Positions 1 through 8,343 of a stretch of DNA of 64,000 nt are shown here, piece after piece. Under the pieces are notes generated by a model that made no database searches, was not told where the DNA came from, and worked only from the letters and a program-made list of their open reading frames with translations. A program made the position numbers and the translations under genes. The stretch covers positions 1 to 64,000 of the forward strand of contig JBKDXM010000047.1 of NCBI GenBank assembly GCA_046306335.1, written 5' to 3'. Origin of the DNA: UBA2386 sp046306335 (GTDB lineage: Bacteria > Planctomycetota > UBA1135 > UBA2386). The first letter of the stretch is position 1. Each line of letters starts with the position of its first letter.

Positions 1-46
1 GCTCGCGGCAGCCCTGGATGTCGCCGACGAAGATCCTGCGGCCCAT
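1..46 (-). CDS. Metallophosphatase (ApaH/calcineurin-like), 5' end only
   Basis: Only the first 15 codons lie in the window, reading leftward from an ATG at 46 and running off the left edge. The peptide MGRRIFVGDIQGCRE contains GDIQGC, the first metal-binding motif (GD.HG.) of ApaH-type diadenosine tetraphosphatases and related PPP-family phosphatases, preceded by the usual hydrophobic beta strand. The family hydrolyses Ap4A or phosphoesters with a di-metal centre. The gene is divergent from murJ across about 104 nt. The call rests on one motif, so the exact substrate is unknown. Confidence 0.6.
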   Translation of the reverse strand, partial: MGRRIFVGDIQGCRE

Positions 47-150
47 GGTGTGGATTGGCCGGCGTCGGCTTGCCCGGCGCACGGCGGCGTGGATGGTTGC
101 GCGCGCCGCGGCGGGCACAACGGGCCAGGGCGCGGTCCCACGACGACTTC

Positions 151-1728
151 ATGAGCCGCCTCGTCCGCGCCGCCGGTTCGATCTCGTTCTTCACGCTGCT
201 GTCGCGCATCGCCGGCCTCGTGCGCGACAGCTTGATGGTGCAGGTGCTGGGCGCTGGCTGGGTGCAGGGCACGTTCCTGCTGGCCTGGACGCTGCCCAAC
301 CTGATGCGCCGGCTGCTCGGCGAAGGCGCGCTGTCCGCGTCGCTGGTGCCGGCCTACGCGCGCGCGCGGCGCGACGATCCGGCGGTGGCGCGTACCCTGC
401 TGGCGCAGGTCGTCGGTGCGGTGGTGGCGATCCTGACGCCGCTGTGCGCAATCGTCGCCGTCGCCAGCCTGCTGGTCCCTGCCGAGTGGCTGCCAGCGCC
501 CGACGACGGCGGCGTGCCGGCGATGCGGCTGTTGCTGTCGCTCAATGCGATCCTGTTCGCGTACGCGCTGCCGGTCTGCCTGACCGCCGTCTACGCGGGC
601 GCGCTCAACACGCTCGGGCACTTCGCGCTGCCGGCGGCAGTGCCGATCGTGCTCAACCTGTTCTGGATCGCGGCGCTGCTGGTCGCCAAGCCGCTGGGCT
701 TCACCGTCGATGTCGACGTCGCGCACTTCGCGGCGTGGTGGCTGACGGTCGGCGGCTTCCTGCAGCTGGTGCTGGTGGTATGGCCGCTGTGGCGCCGCGG
801 TGAGCTGCTGCGGCCGCCGCTCGGCTGGCCGGCGAAGGGCACGCCGGCGCGCGCGGTGTTCGTCGCGATGCTGCCGACGGTGCTCGGCATGTCGCTGAAC
901 CAGATCAGCAGCCTGCTCGACCAGCTGATGGCGTACTACCTCGTGTCGCCGGGCGCGGTGACGTACGTCTACCTCGCCAACCGCCTGCTGCTGTTCCCGC
1001 ACGCGCTGACGGCGATGTCGGTGGCGGTCGCGGTGTTCCCCAAGCTGGCGCACGAAGCGCACGACGTCGACCGCACGCAGATGCGGCGCACGCTCGACCT
1101 CGCGGCCGCGGCGACGATCCTCGTTACCGTGCCGGCGGCGGTCGGGCTCATCGTGCTCGGCGAGGACGTCGTGCGCGTGCTGTTCGTGCGCGGCAAGTTC
1201 GGCGAAGACGACGTCGGCCCGACGGTGTGGACCACCGGCTGCCTCGTCGCCGGCCTGCCGTTCCTCGGCCTCGCGCAGCTGTACGCGCGCGCCTACTACG
1301 CGATCGGCGACATGAAGACGCCCGCGCGCCTCGCCGCGTGGCTCGTGCTGCTCAACGTCGCGCTCAACGCCGTGCTGGTGACGACGACGTCGCTCGGCAC
1401 CGCGGCGCTGACGTTGTCCAGCAGCCTGTCAGCGCTCGCCAACGCGGCCTTCCTGGCGTGGGGCCTGCGCGCCCACGCGCCCGCCGCGCACGACCTCGGC
1501 AAGGCGTGGCTGCGCACGCTGCTGGCGACGGCGGCGATGGCGGCAGCATTGCCGCTGTGCCAGTTCGCCGCCCCGGACGGCAGCCGCATGAGCAAGGCGA
1601 TGCTCGACGTCGCCGTGCCGATCGTGGCCGGCGTGGTCGTGTACCTCGCCGCGCACGCGGCGATGCGTTCGCCGGAGCTCACCGCCGTGCTGGCGCGCGC
1701 CCGCAAGCGCGGGACGCCGGCGAAGTGA
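151..1728 (+). CDS. murJ: Lipid II flippase MurJ
   Basis: A 525-residue polytopic inner-membrane protein of the MVF/MurJ family, which flips the peptidoglycan precursor lipid II to the periplasmic face. The N-terminus (SRLVRAAGSISFFTLLSRIA..VRD, then LLGEGALSASLVPAY) is the MurJ signature, and about 14 hydrophobic segments follow. The charged LNQISSLLDQLMAYYL stretch near residue 250 and the YAIGDMKTPAR loop near residue 390 are also typical. The ATG at 151 is chosen because family homology begins there; an upstream in-frame ATG at 55 would add 32 low-complexity Arg/Ala residues. No Shine-Dalgarno sequence is visible. A short C-terminal extension rich in Ala and Arg ends the protein. Confidence 0.93.
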   Translation: MSRLVRAAGSISFFTLLSRIAGLVRDSLMVQVLGAGWVQGTFLLAWTLPNLMRRLLGEGALSASLVPAYARARRDDPAVARTLLAQVVGAVVAILTPLCAIVAVASLLVPAEWLPAPDDGGVPAMRLLLSLNAILFAYALPVCLTAVYAGALNTLGHFALPAAVPIVLNLFWIAALLVAKPLGFTVDVDVAHFAAWWLTVGGFLQLVLVVWPLWRRGELLRPPLGWPAKGTPARAVFVAMLPTVLGMSLNQISSLLDQLMAYYLVSPGAVTYVYLANRLLLFPHALTAMSVAVAVFPKLAHEAHDVDRTQMRRTLDLAAAATILVTVPAAVGLIVLGEDVVRVLFVRGKFGEDDVGPTVWTTGCLVAGLPFLGLAQLYARAYYAIGDMKTPARLAAWLVLLNVALNAVLVTTTSLGTAALTLSSSLSALANAAFLAWGLRAHAPAAHDLGKAWLRTLLATAAMAAALPLCQFAAPDGSRMSKAMLDVAVPIVAGVVVYLAAHAAMRSPELTAVLARARKRGTPAK

Positions 1729-1842
1729 CCAGCGGGCCGCAGTCGCCGCTCGGCGGCGACGATCGCGGCGGCGGTCGCGGCGTCGATCACGACGGCGCAT
1801 GGTCCGCGCCGCGAGCCAGCTTCTCCGCCGCGAGCCTGCCGC

Positions 1843-2496
1843 TCACTCGATGCGTTCGAAGTCGAGCCAGTTGCGGTTGTCCTGCCAGATGCGGATGCCG
1901 CCGGGGATGACGTCGACGCGGCGACGTTCGTTCGCGCCGGCGCGTTCGGCCACGACCTTGCCGTCGAGGTCGGTGTACCAGCCCAGCTCCACAACGCCGT
2001 CGACGAACGTGTCGGCGGCCTTCCAGGTGCGCACGCCGGCGCGCAGCAGCGGCATCTGCGGCGTCGGGCCGGGCGACGCGAAGCAGAGGAAGAGGTGTCG
2101 CTGCGTGATCGCGACGAAGCCGCGGCTCTGCTGCCGCTCGGCCTTGCCGTCGAGCATGCGCGCGCGCAGCGCATAGACGCCTTCCAAGGGGTGCGGCGTG
2201 CGCGCAGTGCCCGGGGCCTTGTTGCGCGGCGCATTCGCTGCGTTCGCCGACGGCGTCGTCGCCGGCGCGGCGTCGGCGGGACCGGGCGCTGCCGGCGCCG
2301 GCGTTGGCTCGGGAACCGGCGTCGGTGCGGGCGCGGGCGTCGGTGCAGGTGTTGGAGGCGGCGCCGGATCCTGCGGGCTGCAGGCTGCGGCTGCGGCGAC
2401 GGCGCCAGCGGCGCGCAGGTGCGCGGTCGGCATCGCCGTCAGGGTTGCGAGCACGCCGGCGAACAGGCCGAGCAGCAGCGAAGTCGGGTGGTTCAT
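1843..2496 (-). CDS. Hypothetical exported protein with Pro/Ala-rich linker
   Basis: 217 residues. A hydrophobic N-terminus (SLLLGLFAGVLATLTAMPTA) looks like a signal peptide or anchor. It is followed by a low-complexity linker of PTPAP-type repeats (about residues 45-75) and a compact C-terminal domain from about residue 95 (HPLEGVYALRARML to LDFERIE). The C-terminal domain repeats the pattern of a small beta-rich fold and includes WYTDLDGKVVAERAG. I do not recognise the family. The start lies 12 nt downstream of the stop of the carboxypeptidase-regulatory-like gene, so the two are probably co-transcribed. Secretion or membrane anchoring is inferred from the N-terminus. Confidence 0.7.
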   Translation of the reverse strand: MNHPTSLLLGLFAGVLATLTAMPTAHLRAAGAVAAAAACSPQDPAPPPTPAPTPAPAPTPVPEPTPAPAAPGPADAAPATTPSANAANAPRNKAPGTARTPHPLEGVYALRARMLDGKAERQQSRGFVAITQRHLFLCFASPGPTPQMPLLRAGVRTWKAADTFVDGVVELGWYTDLDGKVVAERAGANERRRVDVIPGGIRIWQDNRNWLDFERIE

Positions 2497-2508
2497 GCGG
2501 AAGGGGGC

Positions 2509-3741
2509 TCAGCGGTCGGTGACGACGAGTTCGACGCCGTCCACGGTGGCGCCGGGCGCGAGTTGCAGACGCCGCGCCGCGAGCCACTTGTGGCGCCGCC
2601 GGCGGCCGTCGGTGGATTCCCACTGCGCCTGCACGGCGACCTCGCCGGGTAGCTGGCTGACCAATTCGAAGCAGCCGTCGTCGTCGGTGCGCACCGCGTC
2701 CTGGTCGCCGATCCACACCAGCGCGCCGGCGGCCGGCTTGCCGATGGCGGACCGCACCCGGCCGCGCACCATCGCGGCCTGCACCAGCTCGATGCGGACC
2801 GGGGCGTTGGCGGCGGCGCTCGCTTCGCGGTGCGCCAGCGTCGGCGGCACGCCGAGCAGCAGCAGGCGCGGTTCGGTGCGCTCGGGCAGGTGGTCGAGCG
2901 TGAAGCGGCCATCGGCGGCGGGCCGCGTCTGTACGCCGGGCAGACCGCGGGCAAGCACCAGCAGGCTCCCGCAGTCGAAGCCCGGGGGCGCGGCGATGAG
3001 GCCTTGCCGCTGGGCGCCTTGCTCCAGCGCGACATCGCCGGCCGTCAGCACGCCGACGCCGTCGGGCTGGAGCGCGGCGTGGGCGAGTGCGCAGCCTGCG
3101 GCGCGCACGCGCAGGCCGAGGCCATCGCGCGTCGTGTCGATGCCCGCGATGGTGAAGGTCCCGTCGGCGGCGGTGCGTGCGACGCCGAGGTCGATGCCGA
3201 TGCCGCCGCCGGTCATCACGGTGACCTCCGCGTCGGCGACGGGCCGCAGGCCGGCGCAGCGCCAACCGTTGAGCCACACCGCGGTCGGCGCGACGACGCG
3301 GCCGCGGGCGATGCCGGGTGGCTGCAGCGCGATCGCGGGCATCGGCTGCCCGAGCTGCACGTGCACGCACCCGGCACCGATGCCGTCGCCGCGAAAGCGC
3401 ACGACTGCGTGGCTGGACACTTCGTCGGCGGTCAGCGTCAAGGCCGCGTCGGCGGCGAGGGTGAGTTCAGCGAGCGCCTGTGGCGGCGATGGCGCGGTGA
3501 CCGCCGATACGTCGGGGAAGACGGTCAGTTGCAGCGGCGTCGCCGGTCGCGCGGCGTCGCCGACGTGGAAGGTGAGCGTCACGCGGCCTGCGGCCCAGCT
3601 GCGATGGCCGACGACCGCGAGTGCGCCCATGGCGACAACGCCGAGCGCCGCCGCGATGGCGCGGGCGTTCGACCCGCCGGCCGCGCGGCGCCCGCGTGGG
3701 CTGGGTTGGCGCGCAGCCTTGCTGGTCGGAGCGGCGGACAC
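2509..3741 (-). CDS. Membrane-anchored carboxypeptidase-regulatory-like repeat protein (410 aa)
   Basis: About 410 residues. A short basic cytoplasmic segment (PSPRGRRAAGG) precedes one membrane anchor (AIAAALGVVAMGALAVVGH). The rest is a series of beta-sandwich repeats of the CarboxypepD_reg type, recognisable from turns such as VNGWRCAGLRPVADAEVTV, TAADGTFTIAGI, PAADGRFTLDHLPE and KPAAGALVWIG..DAVRTDDDGCFEL. Such proteins are exported and probably bind surface polymers or proteins; no catalytic motif is visible. GTG at 3741 is preferred because a -10-like TATCGT lies 7 nt upstream, and the alternative GTG at 3750 would fall inside that box. Upstream in-frame codons run into the GCGCACGGT tandem repeat and into sixA on the other strand. 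It is the first of three similar proteins in this block. Confidence 0.75.
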   Translation of the reverse strand: MSAAPTSKAARQPSPRGRRAAGGSNARAIAAALGVVAMGALAVVGHRSWAAGRVTLTFHVGDAARPATPLQLTVFPDVSAVTAPSPPQALAELTLAADAALTLTADEVSSHAVVRFRGDGIGAGCVHVQLGQPMPAIALQPPGIARGRVVAPTAVWLNGWRCAGLRPVADAEVTVMTGGGIGIDLGVARTAADGTFTIAGIDTTRDGLGLRVRAAGCALAHAALQPDGVGVLTAGDVALEQGAQRQGLIAAPPGFDCGSLLVLARGLPGVQTRPAADGRFTLDHLPERTEPRLLLLGVPPTLAHREASAAANAPVRIELVQAAMVRGRVRSAIGKPAAGALVWIGDQDAVRTDDDGCFELVSQLPGEVAVQAQWESTDGRRRRHKWLAARRLQLAPGATVDGVELVVTDR

Positions 3742-3748
3742 GCCGCGC

Positions 3749-3754
3749 ACGATA
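3749..3754 (-). promoter_or_regulatory. -10-like TATCGT for the 410-aa gene
   Basis: TATCGT in the context GCTATCGT ends 7 nt before the GTG at 3741, so the mRNA would be leaderless or nearly so. No -35 match or Shine-Dalgarno sequence is evident. The same GCTATCGT context recurs before fabI, the pseudouridine synthase and the biotin carboxylase. Confidence 0.45.
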
Positions 3755-3760
3755 GCAGAC

Positions 3761-3812
3761 GCACGGTGCGCACGGTGCGCACGGGGCGCACGGTGCGCAC
3801 GGTGCGCACGGG
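3761..3812. repeat. Tandem 9-mer repeat (GCGCACGGT/G)
   Basis: Six consecutive units, the first partial, of GCGCACGGT or GCGCACGGG in the order T,T,G,T,T,G. They form a 27-nt higher-order unit repeated twice. The unit contains the palindrome GTGCGCAC. The array sits in the divergent gap between the 410-aa membrane protein (-) and sixA (+). Confidence 0.9.
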
Positions 3813-3883
3813 GCTGGCGGGCGCGTCGCGCGCTCGCCAGCGCCAGCATTGCAGTGGCGGCTGCCGCCTGCTTCGCTGCCCGC

Positions 3884-4381
3884 GTGCACATCCACCTGCT
3901 CCGCCACGGCATCGCCGAGGACGCGGCGCCGTCGGGCGCCGATGCCGACCGCGCGCTGACCGACGAAGGCCGCAAACGCCTGCGCAAGGCCGCCGAAGCG
4001 TGGCGTGCGGTCGTCGAGCCGCTCGACCTCGTGCTGACCAGCCCGCTGCTGCGCGCGCGGCAGACGTGCGAGATCTTCTGCGCCGCGGTCGGCTTCACCG
4101 GCGAGGTGCGCGTCTGCTCCGAACTCGTGCCGAGCGCCGCGCCGAGCCTCGCGCTGCAGTTGTTCGAGGGCGAAGCGCTGTCGGGGGCGAACGCCATCGC
4201 CGCCGTCGGCCACGAGCCGCACCTCGGCTACCTGTTGGGGCTCCTGCTGACGGGCCAGGGCCGCCTGCCGGTGCCGTTCAAGAAGGGCATGCTGGTCGGC
4301 GTCGAGACCGCGTCGCGCGCGAGCCTCGTCGGCCAGTTGCGCTTCGCGCTGACGCAGAAGCTCGCCGGCGAACTCGGCTGA
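3884..4381 (+). CDS. sixA: Phosphohistidine phosphatase SixA-like
   Basis: 165 residues, the usual SixA length (about 160). It is a histidine phosphatase (phosphoglycerate mutase superfamily) that removes phosphate from phosphohistidine in HPt domains or PTS components. The catalytic LLRHG motif is at residues 4-8, followed by SPLLRARQT near 52 (Arg of the phosphate pocket) and the second histidine in AVGHEPHLG near 108. GTG at 3884 is chosen because the RHG strand normally starts the protein and no closer ATG exists in frame. It ends 62 nt from the convergent 997-aa gene. The GCCGCC run at 4420-4442 lies in that gap. Confidence 0.85.
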   Translation: MHIHLLRHGIAEDAAPSGADADRALTDEGRKRLRKAAEAWRAVVEPLDLVLTSPLLRARQTCEIFCAAVGFTGEVRVCSELVPSAAPSLALQLFEGEALSGANAIAAVGHEPHLGYLLGLLLTGQGRLPVPFKKGMLVGVETASRASLVGQLRFALTQKLAGELG

Positions 4382-4443
4382 GCGCGGCAGCGCAAGACCG
4401 CGGCTGGCGCGGCGTTTCCCGCCGCCGCCGCCGCCGCCGCCGC

Positions 4444-7437
4444 TCAACGCGGCGGCATGACCTTCTTGGCCCCGGGCGTGAGCACGACGTCGGTCGCGCC
4501 GGCGGGCGTCACCACGAGTTCGCCGAGGTCGTACTCGTCGTTGCCGTTCTCGTTGCCGACGTAGAGCGTCAGCACGTAGCGGCCGGTTGACAGTTCATTG
4601 GTGCGGAACTCGCCGGTCTTCGCGTCGACGCCGAAGCCGCTGCTGATGCTCTCGCCGTCCACCGCGGCGCCGCCCTCGCGCCGCGCCTGCGCCCAGGCCC
4701 AGCGGCGGTCGCCCTGGCCCAAGCGGGCGAGGTCGACGCGGCCCTTCACCTGGATCGTCGGCTGCACCACGAGGCGCACGCCGACCGCCGGCACGCCGCC
4801 GGCGACCTCGATGCCTTTGACCTCGCCGCGACCCTCGCCGCGGTTGGTCCGCACGCTGAGCTGCCACGTGCCGGCGGCGATGCGCGCGAAGGTGAACTCG
4901 CCCTGTGCGTTGGTCGTCGTCGTCGCGTTGGTGCGGCGGCCGGCAGTGGGCACGTTGCGCGCGCCGGCGCGGTCGGCGAAGCGGCCCTCGGCCCGCACCA
5001 TCACGCCGGCCACCGGATTGCCGGCGGCGTCGACGCAGACGCCGCGCAGCGACGACGTCAGCACTTCGATCGCCTCGTCGCGCGCCTCGCCCTGCTGCAG
5101 CGTCATCGCCCCCGACCACAGGGTCTCCATCGGGCCGAACGCCGCGTCCTCGGCCCGCGGCAGCACCGACAGCGAGAGCGCGCCCGCCGGTAGCTGGCCG
5201 AAGTCGAAGCGGCCGCGCTCGTCGACGCGGGCCGAGAACATGCGGTCCTTGGCATAGGCCGTCAGCGCGTAGCCGGCGCCGAGCTGGCCATCGACGGTCA
5301 GGCTGCCGGTCAGCGTCGCCGTCGGGCCGTCGATCGGCTTCTGGCCGGCCTCCAGCGCGACCTCGGCGACCTCGCCCGAACGCACCTGCGCCGTGGCCCG
5401 CGCCGTGTCGCGCGTCAGGAACGCCGTCTGCGCCATCGCCATGATGCCGCCGGGGGTGCGCATGGCGTCGAGCGCAGGAATCGCCGTCAGCCGCCAATCG
5501 CCTGGCTGCAGCGCCTTCGACGCGAACGTGCCGTCGAGGCCCGGCGTCAGCAGGATCGGCACCGACTCGACGGGGCCGCGTTCGCCGCCGCGCTGCTCCA
5601 GCACGAGCGTGAACTTGCCCGGCGTCGGCGGCGCGCCGTTCTCGCGGATCACGCCGCGCAGCGAGCCGGGCTCGACCATGCGCAGCGTCACGGTCCCGTT
5701 CTTCTCGACCTTGCCGTGCGCGACGCCCCACTTCGGGTGCTCGGCGCTGACGCGCAGCTCGTCGGCCTGCAGCGACTCGATCCGGCGCACGCCGTCCTTG
5801 TCGGTGCGGCCGCACGCCATCGGCATCTCGACCAGCGTGTTGCCGCGCGGCTGCGCGACGACCAGCGCGTTGCGGATCGGCTCGTCCTTCGGGCCGACGA
5901 CCCGCACCGTGAACGCGTACGGCGCGACGAGCGCGATGGCCGCGCTGGTGTCGCCGTCGGCGACGTCGATGCGCGCGCTGGCGACGGCGTGCCCGGGCGC
6001 GTCGACGACGAGCGCGTACGAGCCCTTGGCGAGGTTCTCGATGCGCCACTTGCCGGGGCCGGCCGGCTTGCGCCGCTCGCGCAGGTCGATCGGCTGCGTC
6101 ACGCCGAGCAGGAACATCTCGGCCGCGCCCTCGCTCGGCCGGCCCGGCAGCAACTGCAGCCGCGCGGCTGGCGCCGGTTTGCCGTCGGCGAGCGTCACCG
6201 TGACCTCGACCGCGTAGAGCGTCGGCAGCGTGACGACGACGTCGCCGAGTACCGACTGCGGCTCGGCGAGCGTCCACGACTGGCCCTTGCCGCGGCGCGC
6301 CGCGACGGTCACGCGGCCCGGGCTGAAGCCGGTGCCGCGGAAGCGCCCTTCGGCGTCGGTGCGGCCGATGCGGCTGGCGAGGTCGACGGGCGCGATGGTC
6401 AGCGTCGAGCCGGCGAGCACTTCGGCGTCGGCGATCGGCTTGCCCTTGCCGTCGACGACCATGCCGACCAGCTCCTCACCCAGACGCAGCTTGATGCGGC
6501 CGACGTCCTTCTCCTGGCCGGGGCGCACGGGCACGCTCGGCTTCACGTCCGACAGGTAGCCCGCCATCGTCGTCGCCAGCAGGTTGCTGCCGGGCGTCAC
6601 GCCGACGAGGCGGAAACGGCCATCGGGGCTGGTGTACGCGGTCGGGATCGGCAGCTTGGCGAACAGGTCCTTCGCCCACGGCGGCATCTCGACGACGTTC
6701 ATCGGGAACGCCGGCTCGCGCACGAGCAGCGCGCCCTCGGGGTCGATGCGCTCGGCGGGGAACAGCGCGGCGAGCGTGCCGGGCAGGTCGACGGCGCGGA
6801 CCAGCGCGCCGGCGAGCGGTTCGCCGTCCTCGCCGACGACCTCGCCGGTGATCACGCCAGCGTGCGGCAGCACGAGGTCGCCGAGGTCGACGATCTCGCC
6901 GGGCGCCGGATGCTGGGTGACGATCTGGTGCATCGGCGCGTCGGTGCCGATGCCGGCGAACAGCACGTAGAAGGCGCGCGGCCAGACGCCGGTCAGCTGC
7001 CACGTGCCGTCGGCGGCCGTGCGCACCTCGCCCGCGACGATCTGCGGCGGGTTGTCGATCGCGGCGGCGAACAGGTCCAGTTGCTGCGGCAGCACGCTGT
7101 CGAGCGCGCCGCGGTAGACGCGCACACCGCAGTCGCCGACCGGCAGCTTCTGGTGGTCGACGACGCGGCCCTTGAAGCCCGACAGGCCCGCCCGGATCTC
7201 GGGGTCGGCGAGCGGGTCGTCGTCGCGGCCCGCGGCCGCCCGTGCGCTCGCCGGCATGGCGCTGCCGTCGGTGACGCCGGTGATCGGCGCGGCGTTGGCG
7301 TCCGTGCCGTCGGCCCCCGCGGAGGCCGGCGCGGCGTCGGACGGCGGCGGTGCTGGCGGCGCGTCGGCGAGCAGCCACCAGAGGCCGAGTGCGGCGGCGG
7401 CGAACAGGACCAGGGCGGGGAGCAGCGGGCGTGGCAT
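4444..7437 (-). CDS. Large membrane-anchored carboxypeptidase-regulatory-like repeat protein (997 aa)
   Basis: 997 residues. The N-terminal anchor (PRPLLPALVLFAAAALGLWWL) is almost the same as that of the 565-aa paralogue 0.9 kb upstream. An acidic Pro/Ala linker follows. From about residue 80 to the end there are many CarboxypepD_reg/SpaA-like beta-sandwich repeats with the recurring pattern G.V.D..GKP(I/L)A.A.V followed by T(D/A)..G.FR..G. Examples are GEVVGEDGEPLAGALV, TSPDGRFRLVGVTPG, GMVVDGKGKPIADAEV, RTDAEGRFRGTGFSPG and GVCVDAAGNPVAGVMV. No enzyme motif is visible, so a structural, adhesive or substrate-display role on the cell envelope is likely. ATG at 7437 is chosen because it opens the anchor; an upstream in-frame start would run through the 226-nt inverted-repeat element. 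Confidence 0.8.
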   Translation of the reverse strand: MPRPLLPALVLFAAAALGLWWLLADAPPAPPPSDAAPASAGADGTDANAAPITGVTDGSAMPASARAAAGRDDDPLADPEIRAGLSGFKGRVVDHQKLPVGDCGVRVYRGALDSVLPQQLDLFAAAIDNPPQIVAGEVRTAADGTWQLTGVWPRAFYVLFAGIGTDAPMHQIVTQHPAPGEIVDLGDLVLPHAGVITGEVVGEDGEPLAGALVRAVDLPGTLAALFPAERIDPEGALLVREPAFPMNVVEMPPWAKDLFAKLPIPTAYTSPDGRFRLVGVTPGSNLLATTMAGYLSDVKPSVPVRPGQEKDVGRIKLRLGEELVGMVVDGKGKPIADAEVLAGSTLTIAPVDLASRIGRTDAEGRFRGTGFSPGRVTVAARRGKGQSWTLAEPQSVLGDVVVTLPTLYAVEVTVTLADGKPAPAARLQLLPGRPSEGAAEMFLLGVTQPIDLRERRKPAGPGKWRIENLAKGSYALVVDAPGHAVASARIDVADGDTSAAIALVAPYAFTVRVVGPKDEPIRNALVVAQPRGNTLVEMPMACGRTDKDGVRRIESLQADELRVSAEHPKWGVAHGKVEKNGTVTLRMVEPGSLRGVIRENGAPPTPGKFTLVLEQRGGERGPVESVPILLTPGLDGTFASKALQPGDWRLTAIPALDAMRTPGGIMAMAQTAFLTRDTARATAQVRSGEVAEVALEAGQKPIDGPTATLTGSLTVDGQLGAGYALTAYAKDRMFSARVDERGRFDFGQLPAGALSLSVLPRAEDAAFGPMETLWSGAMTLQQGEARDEAIEVLTSSLRGVCVDAAGNPVAGVMVRAEGRFADRAGARNVPTAGRRTNATTTTNAQGEFTFARIAAGTWQLSVRTNRGEGRGEVKGIEVAGGVPAVGVRLVVQPTIQVKGRVDLARLGQGDRRWAWAQARREGGAAVDGESISSGFGVDAKTGEFRTNELSTGRYVLTLYVGNENGNDEYDLGELVVTPAGATDVVLTPGAKKVMPPR

Positions 7438-7549
7438 CGGCTTCGCGGGTCGTGGTGGTGGCGCGGCGGGCGGACGGCCGCAGTCGGCCCCCGTGGCCGC
7501 TCCGCCGCGCATCCTGCCGGCAGCGGCGCGCGCGCGGAAGGGTCCCCTA

Positions 7550-7775
7550 CCTGATCGCTTGATTGTTGTTGCCCGCCGCGGCCGCAGGTCGCGCGCGAGG
7601 TGCGCCGCGGCAATACCCATAAGGCAGGGCCGGAAGCGACTTCGGCCGGGATTTCCGGAAATCGGCTCGCCTGCGCGTGCCGTTCGTCCGGCGCGCGCCG
7701 CCGGCAGGGTCGGCGACCGCGGCGTGCCGCGCCGCGTGCCCGGCGCTGGGTGCGAACAACAACCAAGCGATCAGG
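7550..7775 (-). repeat. 226-nt element bounded by 21-nt inverted repeats
   Basis: The left arm (7550-7570) and right arm (7755-7775) are inverted copies differing at one position. On the minus strand that position becomes a G-U pair, so a transcript of that strand pairs all 21 positions. Inside are nested palindromes, including GATTTCCGGAAATC (perfect) and GGCCGGAAGCGACTTCGGCC. The right arm contains the NUDIX stop codon, so the element begins within the end of that gene. It could be a MITE-like insertion or a structured 3' UTR/ncRNA. No open reading frame is supported inside it. Confidence 0.6.
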
Positions 7776-8343
7776 TCGGTCCGTCGGCCGCGGCGCGGGT
7801 GGCTTGGTGCGCGCGCCAGAAGGCCAGCGTCGCCAACACGATGGCGTGCTCGATCTCGCCTGCGGCGACGCGCTGGTCGAGTTCGGCGATCGGCACGGTG
7901 ACGACCTCGATGTCTTCGCCGGGGTCCATCTTCAGCTCGCCGATGCGCCGGCAGCCGGTCGCCACGTAGCTGAAGCAGCGGTTGGACATCATCGACGGAT
8001 TGGGGTTCATCACCCCGATGCGCTCGATCGCCGCCGCTTCGTAGCCGGTCTCCTCGCGCAGTTCGCGCGCGGCGGCGGCCGCCGGATCGGTCTCGTGCGC
8101 GTCGATCAGGCCGCCGGGGATCTCCAGCGTCACGCGCTCGCAGCCGTGCCGCCACTGCTTGACCATCACCACGTGGCCGTCGTCGGTCAGCGGCAGCACG
8201 TTGACCCAGTCGGGCGTGTCGAGGAGGAAGAAGCCGATCTCCGCGCCGGTGCGCGGCGAGCGGCGGCGCGCCTTGCGGACGTGGAAGACCTTGTAGTGGA
8301 CCAGCGTCTCGCTGCTGAGCTGTTGCCAGGGTTGCGGCGTCAT
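7771..8343 (-). CDS. NUDIX hydrolase (ADP-ribose pyrophosphatase type)
   Basis: 190 residues. The NUDIX box runs from about residue 76 to 99 (GGLIDAHE, then RELREETGYE), with the catalytic REL.EE.G helix intact. One extra Ala lies between the first Glu and REL compared with the consensus spacing. The upstream half (YKVFHVRK, GFFLLDTPDWVNVLPLTDDG, VMVKQWRHG) matches ADP-ribose/nucleoside diphosphate sugar pyrophosphatases of the NudF/GDP-mannose group. The enzyme probably hydrolyses nucleoside diphosphate derivatives in the cytoplasm. Its ATG overlaps the stop of the upstream 565-aa membrane protein as ATGA, so translation is probably coupled. Its own stop lies inside the inverted-repeat element at 7550-7775. 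Confidence 0.88.
   Translation of the reverse strand: MTPQPWQQLSSETLVHYKVFHVRKARRRSPRTGAEIGFFLLDTPDWVNVLPLTDDGHVVMVKQWRHGCERVTLEIPGGLIDAHETDPAAAAARELREETGYEAAAIERIGVMNPNPSMMSNRCFSYVATGCRRIGELKMDPGEDIEVVTVPIAELDQRVAAGEIEHAIVLATLAFWRAHQATRAAADGPT

Noticed and set aside
1787..3370. Long Arg/Ala-rich reading frames antisense to or out of frame with real genes, here and throughout the window
   Set aside because: They are by-products of high GC content, have low-complexity Arg/Pro/Ala composition and overlap genes with clear family motifs.
4420..4442. GCCGCC trinucleotide run
   Set aside because: Simple-sequence run in a short convergent spacer; no function can be argued.
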